This document shows, in pieces, positions 1-14,200 of a DNA stretch of 64,000 bases. This DNA comes from Lingula anatina. Its lineage: Eukaryota > Brachiopoda > Lingulata > Lingulida > Lingulidae. The stretch lies in the NCBI RefSeq assembly GCF_001039355.2, contig NW_019773559.1, forward strand, positions 231,980 to 295,979, given 5' to 3'. Position numbers and translations under genes: made by a program. Under the pieces are notes generated by a model. That model saw only the letters and a program-made list of their open reading frames with translations, ran no database searches and was not told the DNA's origin. Within the stretch, counting starts at the first letter, position 1. Every line of letters starts with the position of its first letter.

Positions 1-238
1 TTTTTTTTTTCTGACTTGGTGGATGATAGAATGTGGTTTTTTTATGTAATCTGCATTGTTTCTGCTTACAATGTGGGTCGTCAGCTGTGGAATTTCTCAT
101 GATGTAACGATTCAGCTTCATGTTCTCTTTGAAAAAAGGAAACACATTAAAGTAATGATAATATTTATATAAATGTCATGAAAAGAGTACGAAAGTTCAA
201 CAAAAACTTGATATTCACCACTGGTGTGTCTTTCCCAG

Positions 239-2264
239 GTTTAAATCGTAAGGTACACTACCTGATGTTGGAGTCCAAGATCCCGTTCAGAATCAACCCT
301 GACAGCGGAGTGATAAGTTTGAACAGTTCACTGGACAGGGAGACCAAGGCCTTCTATAATGTCACAGTGTATGCCTATGACAAGGTGAGGAATTGGGAGT
401 GATGAAATTTACCATTTATATCTATTATTACGTGCTGATGTTTGAATAGTATCTGGTTACTAAAGATGAAATGAAACAAAAATTATTTGTCCCAAACATT
501 TCTTATTGAAATAACAAATGAGTTGTAGACTTGTTTTGAATAAGTGAAGTTTACAGTAAAACAATTTTTACTCCAAGTCAGTATTATTCAGGCTCAGAAG
601 ATAAATACATACATTAAATAAAAAAAGAAAACAAATCATAAATTTTAACTTCACACCATCCAGGGTACTCCCAGCTTGACTTCCTCCGCGCAGCTACTGG
701 TCAGCGTGACGGACATCAACGACAACCCTCCAGTGTTTAGTCGGTCCATGTACGCTGTGAGTGTGCGTGAGGACAAGCAGCTGACCAGTGTGGTGACCAC
801 TGTGAAGGCCACTAGCAAGGACATCGGGGAAAATGCCAGGATTGCTTACTCCATTGTGGGCGGGAACAACCAAGGTGTATTTGCCATTGACGCAGAGACA
901 GGTGAGAAGGGGCTTGGGGTGATTATCTTAAGTCTTGTATGTAATTACTGGATTTTTGAATGGTGTCATTCCTCCGTGAGGAATAGAGTAAGGAAAGTTG
1001 TTGGATAGTGTGTGAAATGTTCAAAAACGGACTTAATAGTTATTCAGCTCAGTTGCTTTCTTCTATCTCACTATTCTTAATATTAAAATAATCTCCTTGA
1101 AATGTTCTGGGAAGGTATTCAGAAATGCCTTGGGTTAATAATATAAAATATACTTATAGGTATCATTTAAAGAGAGATAAAGATATTCACTGAAAATATT
1201 GAATAGTTATAATTATTTCATAATTTATAATTCAGGTGAAATCTCAGTTCAGAAGCTGCTGAACTATGAGCTGGTCAAGGAGTATGTGTTGACCGTTGAG
1301 GCCAGAGATCATGGCCAGATTCCTCTGAGTGACCAGGCGGTCGTCAGGATTAACGTGACAGATTACAATGACAACGCTCCTATCTTCAGTGAGGCAGTGT
1401 TCAGTGTTTCTCTGAGAGAGGATGTGGATGTGGGATATAGTGTTATACAGGTAAATATAGGAATGGCACAACTAACACAATCAACACACTCCTACACCCA
1501 ACACAATCAACACACTGTCACACCTAACACAATCAACACTCTCCTTTACCAACACAATCAACACACTGTCACAACTGACAATAATTCTGTCACATCTATG
1601 ACACACAAAAGCATAGCAGACCACAGAATAACATCTGTTCAGCCTCATAGTGACACTTCTTCTTGCTGTATTCAGGTGCAGGCTGATGACAGAGACAGTG
1701 GCGAGAATGCTGCCATCACCTATGCCATCACCAAGGGAGACAAACTGGCTCAGTTTAAAATTAACCCCAAGACAGGAGAAATAAAGGTTCAGGAGGCTCT
1801 TGATAGAGAAATGGTAATTACTATAATGTTATATTTGGGTTGTGAATGAATTTTGGTCTTGAAGTTCTAACTGACTTTCTCCTGCGAAATGTTGATGTCA
1901 ATCTTACAGCTTACATTTAATGGCAAGATTGAACTAATAAGTAAATTTTGCAATGTACTTATATCATTTTCTTTTTCTAAAGCTGAACTTTTTTTACTGT
2001 AGCTGTGCTTATCTGGCTTATCTTGCCTGGCAGTGGCCCGTCACTGTGTGGTGCTGCCACCTAGTGGTCTGATATGAAGGCAGTATTATAAATATGTCAT
2101 ACTATATCTCACCTCTTCAGATTCCCAAATACAGCCTTGAAGTGACCGCCACTGACCAGGGCAGTCCACCTCTGTCCACTAATGTGGTGGTCATTGTAGA
2201 AGTGGGAGATGCCAATGACAACCCACCTGAGTTCTCTCAGAGCAATTACACAGCTGTGGTACAG
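239..2264 (+). CDS. FAT1: FAT-like gene: exons for C-terminal cadherin repeats
   Basis: Five exons (239-384, 664-901, 1236-1450, 1676-1813, 2121-2264) encode consecutive cadherin repeats. The calcium-binding linkers DINDNPP, DYNDNAP and DANDNPP are visible, as are DRE motifs (LDRETKAFY, LDREM) and repeated TGEI turns. Exon 239-384 enters with two bases of a split codon, so at least one more exon lies upstream. Phases then run 0, 1, 0, 0, 0. The final intron, 2265-4102 (1.8 kb), holds only spurious ORFs; joining across it gives VVQ-EDREAG, the expected start of the next repeat. Confidence 0.9.
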
Positions 2265-5200
2265 GTAAAGTGACATGTTTTTATTATTTTATTCACCAAG
2301 AGGGAGGGGTGCAGGATGAGAAGTGGTCTTCTTTCATAGTCTGGAGAGACAAATTCTTTGTAAAGAAGTATTCTGTAGAGGCTGTTTCAAAAGGTTCAGC
2401 ATAAGATAGCAAATCTGGAAATTGATAAAGGGTGTATTTTTTTAGGCTTTAGAGGAATATCAAAAGAGGATTTGAAATAATACCTTTAAAAAGAAAAAAA
2501 CTATGTACTAGTGCTGATACTTTTGTTTGAACAGTATCTGTATTGGAATGAATTTATTTTGATAATTATGTTTTAAAGATATATGATATATTTTCACTTC
2601 ACAAATAAACAGTTTCTAGTATAAGGCATGATGATGCGATACTTCACTTGAGAATCGTGACTGGCCATGCTTCCTGGCTTTAACTTGCAGATTAACAAGA
2701 GTTTTTTTAGCTCGGGCTATGAACAACTTCACAGCCGCCTTAGAATGACCGGTTATAATCCAAATATTTCTATAGTGTTGTAGTGAATGGTTTTGTTCAA
2801 CATAATTACATGCTTTGAATTAAAGAATGTAACTTGATTACCAGTACTTTTAGTGGTACAAGTAGAAAACTCCACAAATTTTGTTTTCGTTTGCTTCCCT
2901 TTCAACCTCAAAAGGTTGACGAGACGGGTAGGAGTGTACGACGTCGAGTGCTCGCAGACACCCAAGCAATCAGAGTATGTTCATGCATGCGTGCTCATGC
3001 ATTTGCACGTCTTGCATCTCCCTCAGGGCTGTGTGAAGTCACCATGTTTTGTGTTGTCACCAGGCCTTTGTCTTGTCACCAGCTGTTGTATGGCGTCACT
3101 TTTGCATCTCGTGGTCTTGAAAGCTTTATGTTATAATGTCACCTGCAGCAATGTCACAATGCTTTTTATTAGTTTCTGCAGTTTGTGAATGATGTCAGTG
3201 GATGCCTGATCACAAGAATGTCTGAAATATTAACATTTTGCTTGATTGTTTTTCATTGTTTTCACATTTCATGTCACATATTTGGGAATGGGAACTATTG
3301 TATTGTAACACCACCTGATTTTGGAAATTATATTTTAAAAAACTTGTTGATTAATTGCAAAGATAGACTTGTTTCTTATATACCATGCTCCAATATGTCT
3401 CGGTGCAGATTCAAACAAATGACATCAATGAACATGCCTGGTATATTTCTTTGCTCTGATTCAGACCATTTTTTGGGAAATTAAACAAATTTCAGTGCAG
3501 TGTGTTCTCATTCCTGTTGATGTTGTTTCACTGCATTATAAGGTTTTGTTCAGAAAGTTAGATAAGATTGAGCATCTACAAGGGATAGTTAATTGCTAAT
3601 TTATTATATCTATTCTTAGTTTTAAAAAGTCTTAAACCTGTTATTATTTTAGACACTACATGATATCTGTGTTCTATGTAATAAAGGCAATATATAGTAC
3701 TTTGTCTTGAATGAAATAATAGATGTATAGTTAATATGTTAGTGTGAATGAATGTAATGTAGGTGTAGTTATGTGTAAATAGGTCATATGTGCAAATTAA
3801 GTACATGTTGTTTATTAAGCATGTTTGTTAGAATGTATGTGTATGTGTATATGTGTGTGCATGTTAAATATGCTGAAGTACTACAGTTTAGTTTTATGCT
3901 TAAATTTGCAGGTATGAGTTTCTTTGGGAATCTCCGTAGTACCAGAATACTTTTTTTTTTCACAAAACAAATCTTTTACCATAGATAAGAAATTAAACTT
4001 GATCAATCTGAAAACAAGAATTGGCAAGAAAAACTACATTTGCCAGACTTATATCTCTTTCGTTGATATAAATTTTACAGTAAAACCTTTTTGATTTTGT
4101 AGGAGGATCGTGAGGCAGGATTTTCCACATTGAGGTTCATAGTAAGTGACCAGGACACCAGGATTAATGGGCCGCCGTTCACTTTTAACATCATTGAAGG
4201 AAACTACAACAACGAGTTCCGCATCAATGACAATGGCGTGTTGATCACCACGGCAACGTTTGACCGCACAGTACAAGATGTGTACGATTTGATAGTGCGG
4301 GTCCATGATAACGGCACTCCTCGCTTGTTCTCCGACACCTATGTCACTGTGAGGATCATTGAAGAGCCGACCTATCCGCCTCAGATTACCCCACTGACAT
4401 TATCAATTAGCTCATACTTGGATGAGTTTCCAGGAGGCACTATTGGGAGGATCAAGGCTGTCGACAGGGACACATACGATAAACTGACCTATAACTTGGT
4501 CTCTGATCGAAGTCTGTTTTCTATCAGTGAGCAGAATGGTACCATCACTGCCTTCAGTGGGCTGGACGCTGGCATGTACATCCTGAATGTCAGCGTCACG
4601 GATGGGAAATTTGTCACCTATGGAGAGGTGAAGCTGGACGTGTCTGTCATCACTGAGGACATGGTGGAGCACGCGGTGGCCGTCCGTTTTAAGAACATGC
4701 TCCCTGAAGAGTTTATTACACTACATAAGAACAAGTTCAGGCAAATCCTTTGGCAGGGATTGACCCCACGCATTCAGGACATCTACATTCTCAGCGTGCA
4801 GCCTGCACATTTGACAACACCAGAAGTCCGAGAAAAACGAGATGTCAGCTCAGATCTTGATGTTCTGTTGGCTGTTGAGAAATCTCGTAGCACCTACTAC
4901 AAACGCAGAGCTCTGCACAGAAAGCTGACCCAAGCTAAAGACAGAATGGAAACTGAAATGGGTGTGCAAATTTTAAAAATCGTGGACGATGTCTGCAAGC
5001 GTGACGACTGCGACAAAGGCTCCTGTGAAATGATGATCCATTTTGACAGGAGCCAAGTTCAGCCAATCATCACCGAGAGCGAGAGCTACGTGGCTGCGAA
5101 GTTCCAACTGGTCCCAGAATGCCGCTGTAGGCTGGGCTATGGCGGTGACAGGTGCTCACAGGTGATCAACGAGTGCTCTGATAATCCATGCCCAGCATAC

Positions 5201-8200
5201 AAAGAGTGTGAGCCAGATATGAATGGATACAAATGTATCTGTCCGCGTGGCAAGACAGGACCCAAGTGTCTGATGGATCTTCCAGAGGACATCAACAACT
5301 GCTTAGACTCCACGTGTATGGAGCAGAAACCCCTCATGTTCTCAGGTATGGGATGCATTTCTTTGTCTGTCACCAGTGTTCCACTGTCACTGTAAGGTTT
5401 TAACTTTCTTCTCTTGTACATTTTAAAATGTTCTCTTGCAAATCTCATGTCTCTGTATTTTTTTAGACGTGAACCTTTTCTTCTACTCTGTCATATAATT
5501 TCAGAGGTGATCATTTCCCTATTTTTTCTTGGCAGTATTCTTCCTTTATATGCCCCCACACTCTCACTCGTTAGGCCGCAGAACCATTTTTAGATTTGTA
5601 AACTTATTGCACTTGGTCTGTATGTTGTTAATCTTGATGTTAAAAAGAGTTTGAAATGCATTCTTTTCAACTACAGTCATATCAGGGAATTGGTGTATCT
5701 GTAGATGATCATTAACAATAATAACAACAAAATGTCCATGTTCCCTTTGCAGGTGACAGTTTTGCCCACTGGATACTGAAGGAGACCATCCGTCGCCGCC
5801 TCAGTTTGTCCATGAGCCTCCGCACCCTGCAGGCATCAGCTATGTTGATGTATGCCACAGGGGAGTCTGATTTCAGTGTGCTAGAGGTGAGTAAAGTGTA
5901 GTGAGTGCTAAGCTATCACAAACATTTGAGAACTAAAAGTTTAAAACTGATTGTTGCCTTTGCCTACGTATTGAAATTTTATTTAAGAAATGTAATTCAC
6001 TGGTAGAATGCTAAGACATTTACAAAGCTTTCTTGAGGGTTGGTAATGTTTTAACTGGACACTGTTTCAGCTGTCCAATGGCTACATCCAGTACCGCTTT
6101 GACTGCGGCAGTGGGCCAGGATTGGTCAGAATCTCTCAGCAGAAGATCAACGATGGCAGCTGGCACAAAATCACAGTAGAGCGCCATGGCAACCATGCTA
6201 CCCTCACGCTTGACGACAAGTTCACAGATGAGGCCAATGCCCCAGGGACCCACATCGTGGTAAACCTGTATGGGAACTCTGTGTACTTTGGTGCCGAAGT
6301 ACAAGACAGCACGCAGACCATACGGCAGAGCTTCCTTGGTTGTATGAAGGAGGTGAAGGTCAAGGGGCAGATATTACCATATAAGAACAGCAATGCTGTT
6401 GCAACAGTGCAGAAGTTATCCAATGTGAAATTTAGTTGTGATGCAGATTTGCCTGGCATAGGTCAGTATTTATCCATGTTTTTATATTTTTTAGGACATT
6501 TGTTTTCATACACGTCAGATACTTCATAAATGAAAAAAGAAAAACATATATATTTTTATGTATACATGGGTCACTAAGTGAAAATGTTCAGTGGAAATTT
6601 CATAATATAAATCAGTTAAAAAATTAATTGTTGTCATTTAATTTAGACCAAAATTTTTAATTTGTCATATCAAGATTGAAGAATTTTTGCATTTATCATC
6701 ACTCCCGCTATAACTCTCTCTATATTGTAGGTGTGTGTCGCAGTATTCCATGTCATAATGGAGGCACATGCACCCCAACACCAGGTCAGTCTTCTGGATT
6801 CCGCTGCGACTGCCACTCCCGCTTTAAGGGGGTGACCTGTGAATTTGACAAGGACCCCTGTGCTAGCAGCCCCTGTTTACATGGAGGTAAGGAAACACTC
6901 ACTGACATCTTCATGATAAATGCAAAATGAGACGCAGAATATGTTTATTTTAGATAATCAGTGTAAAGTTTCTCCCTTTTTTGTTTAAAGATTGTCAGTA
7001 GAAATGAATGAGATTGTCACAGGGTCAGAAATTACTTTCCTGTGATATATTCCACCAATTACATGTATTAATCTGTCCAATGACCTCCACTGTCACTGTT
7101 TTAAAAGGACCAATAGTAATCCAGTTGTTATTCCTTTAGGTACCTGTATTAATCTGTCCAATGACTTCCGCTGTCACTGTAAGGGGCAGATCACAGGCAA
7201 GAGGTGTGATTATGGCTTCTACTGTCTGCCCAACCCTTGCAAAAATGGAGGAGTATGCAGCGAGGGCCTGACTGGGCCCACTTGCAACTGTGGGAACAAT
7301 TTTGAAGGTATGCTTACTATTTTGTTTAATAGAATCTTTTGTAGGAATTTCTTTTACTATTCACATTTAGTGCGTGTTTATCCGTATACATATTCTCACA
7401 TACTTCAGATATTGCAGATAGACTACAGGCCCGTAGCCAGCAATTTCAAAAGGGGGGTTCTTTTTCTGAAAATGTGGACATTTTCCCATTAAACCTTCAT
7501 GTACCTAGAACAAATTTTACCCAGAGTGGACCTTTTCCCAGCAAAAGGGGCGGTTCTTTCGAACCCCCCGAACCCCCCCTGGCTACAGGCCTGGACTATA
7601 ACAGAGATACTTATATTGTTCATGGTTTTAGGTAAATGCTGTGTATGTATTATATCAGAGTAGGGAAGGTTTAACTAATTGTCTAAAAAAAAACTGTGAT
7701 CCAAATCTTGCCCCCTCCAGGTCCTCACTGTGAGTACGACATTGACGAGTGCAAGGTGAGAAATCCGTGCAAGAACGGAGGCAGCTGTCACAACACCTAT
7801 GGCGGCTTCATCTGTAACTGTACCAAAGGAGGTCAAGGTGACCTGTGTGACGTCATCGACTTCCCTGTCTCCGTCACTGCGGGCAAATTTGGAGTTGGCT
7901 TTGATATAGAGGAGATAGCTGTCACAGCAGGTGAGTATCTTCATTTACATCCCAACATCACCATCATCATGATCAAGATCATTGGACAAATATTTCCTTG
8001 AGTAAATTTGTAGACCAGTATACTAAATGTGCTGCTTACATTTCTCTGTCAGGGCATTTCATAAAAGAAAAACTGCAAATTAATGAGATATATTTTCTTA
8101 GGACCAACCCTGCATGAAAAAAAGAAAGTAAATGTGAATTTCATGGAAAATGTTTGATTTCAGGTTGTGTGGTTGGCATCCTTTTTATCGTCATCATCTT

Positions 8201-11200
8201 TGTGGTGGTGAGGCGCCATGTTGTACGAAAGAAACGCAGACAGGAGAGGATTCGCCAAGATGCTCTGGACAACGAGACAGACAACATGATTCTGAACTGT
8301 AACCAGGAAGAGTACAGCAGAAGCAAACTCAGCAACATTGATGCAGCAGCAGTGGTTCCGAACATTCCTCCCAGCCCGCGACCGCCCCCTGTCCCCAACC
8401 GTCCCGCCTCGTACACGCCAAGTACGCACGACTCCGTGAACACGCTGAACAACTTCGACACAGTCAGGAATTATGGGAGTGCCGCGGAGGAGTTGGAGAG
8501 CATCCATATGCCTATAGTGATCCCAGAATTCCTGCAGAATTTGAACTTTGAGAAATCTGGGGCTAGTATTGCTCCTAGTCTGCCTACATTGTCTGCCTCT
8601 GACAGCGAGTCCATCCAGAAACCTGCCTGGGAGTTTGAATACCCCATGTCAAACAACATGGAGACCTTCACTGGAGGTAAGTTGTCTGAGAAGATATTCA
8701 ACTCTTTGTTAAATATATTCTTACCAATCTTATAGACACTTGGCTAGTGTCTTTATATAAACTTTACATCACGTGAGTTAATTGTGGAGTTCCGTTTTGT
8801 GTGTGTGTGTGTGTGATATCAATTTTGTTACTCTAATGGTCCATTTGAAATACTTTAGCCAATCATTTACTCGAGCTAGATAACCAGTCCACAAGTCTGT
8901 GTATTTTCTGAATTCATTTTCCCCTCATCTCTGTCCAGGTGACCCCAAGAGCAGTACTGACAGCAGACTGACGGCACTCCAGCAGGCCAGGCAACAGTTC
9001 CAGGATGCAGGCCCTGGATCTATGAGCAGTCTGCAGGAGTCTGAGGATGAGATGGGTATGTATTGATACAATGTAGATATGTACTGATACAATGTAGATA
9101 TGTATTTATACAATGTAGACATGTATTGATACAGTGTTGATATGTATTGATACTGCATTGATATGAATTGATACAATGTTGATATGTATTGATACAGTGT
9201 TGATAAATTTAAACATTGTCATATTATAGATAAAATTTAAATATTTATAGGTATTCTTTAACAAATATTTTATACATTGTAATGGGATACATATAGGATC
9301 AGTAGCTTAAAGGAACCTTGCAGATATATTGATATTTATATATATATAAGTTGGGGTGGCCTTCATTGTTTGTATTGGACATTAAATGTTTAGTAGATAT
9401 AGTACAGGTGGTATTGTCATCCTGGTCTTGAATGGGATTTGTTGTGTGTTTGGTTTCTCATTCATATCCATGTCTTACAACTATTTGAACTGGTTGTTGT
9501 CCAAGGTTAATATTAGGAATATATGTAAACTTGACTTCAAGGCAATCAGGTTGTTAGTTTAGCTTATCCTATAATCCTCCTTGCCAATTCCTGTTAGAAA
9601 AAGTACTCTTTCACTTAATGAGTTGGATCTCTGTGTTTTGTTTGTGTGTTGAAAAGAATTATAGGTAGATTATTAAAGATATGTATTTGTAAGCTGAAGA
9701 GTGTGTCTGGAGCGTAGATCACTGTTTTTCAGCATAAAATGTTTCTGAAATTTTCCATCTCACGTACTATTTTTGCTTTGCACTATTTTATATTTTTTAC
9801 TTTTTTTTGAACAGTTAAAAAAGTTTCTGGACTGTAATTTATCTTGTGCACATTTTGTAAATTCTTTCCCTATTTTCTGATCACCATCATGAGGCATGCT
9901 CTTCTATGTATTGTATTGTATTGTGCAAACTGGGGAATTGTGCAAATCATACATCAAAATAGCCCAATACTTAACTTTTGATCACTTGTTTAGAAACTGG
10001 TGCTCAGTGTTTTTATTTTGAGTATTTCAATATGGAATTTATTATAATCTGCCATTTGTACCAGGAAAATAGATTAGGATGTATTCAGTTCCTTTGCAGT
10101 GTTGTACAATACTCTCTTGATGTGATATCTTGTTCCTCCTCTCTCTCTCTTGTGGGCACAGTTTGAAATGTTTGGAAATTATGCATTGTATCATTGTATG
10201 CTTGAAATGACTTTTGATATTTCATGGTTATAGTGTATGGATTACTTGAGAGAAGCATGGTGGGCACTTTGTATATTGGATTCAGGTTTCTTATTATATT
10301 TATGAGAATGCTTTTTATTATAAGTTATATTGAAGAAAATATTTTCAGTGAAAGTAAGAAGGATGTCCATTTATGGCTCAGTTTTATTACCTTGTAATGT
10401 AAATGGTTAAATATTGTAAACTTTGTGAACTCTAATTTCTCCACAAGTATAGATCCTACAAGTTGAGTAGAAAATGAATGTATATTGGATGTTGCATGCA
10501 CTATTTAGCTAGAGATGGTATGGTACTTCTTATAGTATATGTCATGTTACAGTATGGGGGAAATCCATGAGAAAGAGAGGTTAATGCATTATTTCTTGCA
10601 GCATACTAGTCATAAAGGTCTGGTGTAGAAGGACATATTGGAATGTCCTAGCTATAGCTGAAGAAGACAGTGGCTAGTATTAGTTTATGACATAACTCTT
10701 AGTGTATCTAGTTAAGATTGTTCAACTGTCATGACCATTTCTTTCTTGTAGCAATCTCAAATCTAACGCGTGCAAATCTTCGTTCCTTTACGGCAGCCAA
10801 TCGTGGGAAGAGAGGTATTTTCCTGCACCCTCTAGTGGTAGCGCCCCCTAGTGGTAGCGGACCCACTGAACACTTACACTTATCTTGTTGTAGATGTCTT
10901 CTGTGCATTAGTTTCAGTGTTCTTTCTTCTCTCCTGATTGTTTTTACCACCTAAAATCCCTTTGCCAACATTTTATTTTTATTTATTTTTAAAAATTGTT
11001 ATTATATATTACAGCAGAAAGTAGAAAAGAATGAGTGAAATCATATATGAGTAAAACCAAAAGTGGTTTGGGCCTTCTTTTTTTTCATAAAATTTCTATC
11101 CCCTTTAAGGAATTTTCTTACTTTAGGATTTTGTATTTCAAATAAAGCTTTATGTACAGTCCTTTCTCTTTTTTCGTCCATTACTCCTTCCTTCTATCAG

Positions 11201-14200
11201 TATGGGATTGGGCTCTGTTGCCGATGCATAGAAGAAAAATACTTATAGAATCTGTTTCTTTAATATAATCATTTAAGTACTAAAAGCAATTCTGCATTAC
11301 CTGGCTATCATGTGATTGGTTGACTATCTATTTTTTCTTTGACATGTGCATGTGTTTTTGTCTATAATCATACAATTTTTCTTTATGATATGCATATATT
11401 ATCATTGCATCGTGATGTTATCTGGTTTTGATGGAATTTGGTTTTATTTTCCAACTGGTGTCAAACATTAGTTGATTTTAGATCCCCTTCCCCTCGTCAC
11501 TTGAGTCCAAGTGTGGTGGCCTTTAGTGAGTTGGTGTTTGTGAATCATATTTTGTATTTTGTCATATCCGTTTATGTACCTCCCCTTGAGTTGAAAGAAG
11601 GTATAAGTTTTTAAAACATTGCAATATTCCTGTAGGAGTTTCACATAACAGCAAGAGCACATGTATCCATAGACATATGACCTTAGGATTACCACCAGTC
11701 TTATGATATACAGATATCAATTGACATATCTATTAGAGATATTTTGAGGAAAATTAATAAGTACACAGCATGCCCAATATAGCAATCACCACATCATAGA
11801 AGCAGTGCATGTAACTCTGAATATTGACAGCAGATCCTTTCACGGCAACAATTATGTGATTTCTGTGATGATAATTACATTGACCATGGTATGCACAATN
11901 CTGAATTCATTTTCCCCTCATCTCTGTCCAGGTGACCCCAAGAGCAGTACTGACAGCAGACTAACGGCGCTCCAGCAGGCCAGGCAGCAGTTCCAGGATG
12001 CAGGCCCTGGCTCTATGAGCAGTCTGCAGGAGTCTGAGGATGAGATGGGTATGTATTGATACAATGTTGAGATGTATTGATACAATGTTGAGATGTATTG
12101 ATACAGTGTAGATATGTATTGATACAGTGTTGATATGTATTGATACTGCATTGATATGAATTGATACAATGTTGATATGTATTGATACAGTGTTGATAAA
12201 TTTAAACATTGTCATATTATAGATAAAATTTATAAATATTTGTAGGTATTCTTTAACAAATATTTTATACATTGTAATGGGATACATATAGGATCAGCAG
12301 CTTGAAGGAACCTTGCAGATATACTGATATTTATATATATATAGGTTGGGGTGGCTTTCATTATTTGTATTGGACATTAAATGTTTAGTAGATATAGTAC
12401 AGGTGGTATTGTCATCCTGGTCTTGAATGGGACTTGTTGTGTGTTTGGTTTCTCATTCATATCCATGTCTTACAACTATTTGAACTGGTTGTTGTCCAAG
12501 GTTAATATTAGGAATATATGTAAACTTGACTTCAAGGCAATCAGGTTGTTAGTTTAGCTTATCCTATAATCCTCCTTGCCAATTCCTGTTAGAAAAAGTA
12601 CTCTTTCACTTAATGAGTTGGATCTCTGTGTTTTGTTTGTGTGTTGAAAAGAATTATAGGTAGATTATTAAAGATATGTATTTGTAAGCTGAAGAGTGTG
12701 TCTGGAGCGTAGATCACTGTTTTTCAGCATAAAATGTTTCTGAAATTTTCCATCTCACGTACTACCTTTGCTTTGCACTATTTTATATTTTTTACTTTTT
12801 TTTGAACAGTTAAAAAAGTTTCTGGACTGTAATTTATCTTGTGCACATTTTGTAAATTCTTTCCCTATTTTCTGATCACCATCATGAGGCATGCTCTTCT
12901 ATGTATTGTATTGTATTGTGCAAACTGGGGAATTGTGCAAATCATACATCAAAATAGCCCACTACTTAACTTTTGATCACTTGTTTAGAAACTGGTGCTC
13001 AGTGTTTTTATTTTGAGTATTTCAATATGGAATTTATCATAATCTGCCATTTGTACCAGGAAAATAGATTAGGATGTATTCAGTTCCTTTGCAGTGTTGT
13101 ACAATACTCTCTTGATGTGATATCTTGTTCCTCCTCTCTCTCTCTTGTGGGCACAGTTTGAAATGTTTGGAAATTATGCATTGTATCATTGTATGCTTGA
13201 AATGACTTTTGATATGTCATGGTTATAGTGTATGGATTACTTGAGAGAAGCATGGTGGGCACTTTGTATATTGGATTCAGGTTTCTTATTATATTTATGT
13301 GAATGTCTTTATATTATAAGTTATAAGAAGAAGATATTTTCAGTGAAAGTAAGAAAGATGTCCTTTTATGGCTCAGTTTTATTACCTTGTAATGTAAATG
13401 GTTAAATATTATGAACTTTGTGAACTCTGAATTCTCCACAAGTATAGATTCTACAACTTGAGTAGAAAATAAATGTATATTGGATGTTGCATGCACTATT
13501 TAGCTAGAGATGGTATGGTACTTCTTATAGTATATGTCATGTTACAGTATGGGGGAAATCCATGAGAAAGAGAGGTTAATGCATTATTTCTTGCAGCATA
13601 CTAGTCATAAAGGCCTGGTGTAGAAGGACATATTGGAATGTCCTAGCTATAGCTGAAGAAGATGGTGGCTAGTATTAGTATATGATATAACTCTTAGTGT
13701 ATATAGTTAAGATTGTTCAACTGTCATGACCATTTCTTTCTTGTAGCAATCTCAAATCTAACGCGTGCAAATCTTCGTTCCTTTACGGCAGCCAATCGTG
13801 GGAAGAGAGGTATTTTCCTGCACCCTCTAGTGGTAGCGCCCCCTAGTGGTAGCGGACCCACTGAACACTTACACTCATCTTGTTGTAGATGTCTTCTGTG
13901 CATTAGTTTCAGTGTTCTTTCTTCCCTCCTGTTTGTTTTAACCACCAAAAATCCCTTTGCCAACATATTATTTTTATTTATTTTTAAAAATTGTTATTAT
14001 ATATTACAGCAGAAAGTAGAAAAGAATGAGTGAAATCATATATGAGTAAAACCAAAAGTGGTTTGGGCCTTCTTTATTTTCATAAAATTTCTATCCCCTT
14101 TAAGGAATTTTCTTACTTTAGAATTTTGTATTTCAAATAAAGCTTTATGTACAGTCCTTTCTCTTTTTTCGTCCATTACTCCTTCCTTCTATCAGTATGG

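Larger units (their letters stand above)
8908..11899. repeat. FAT1: 3-kb direct repeat, copy 1 (allelic duplicate)
   Basis: Nearly identical to 11901-14889, with an offset of 2,993 bp that drifts slightly through small indels. Copy 1 ends exactly at the N at 11900 and copy 2 starts exactly after it with the bases found at 8908. That is the signature of overlapping contig ends left unmerged. Confidence 0.88.

Noticed and set aside
8925-9176. 83-residue minus-strand ORF of YQYIST repeats (and 11918-12169)
   Set aside because: Reverse reading of the 21-bp minisatellite.
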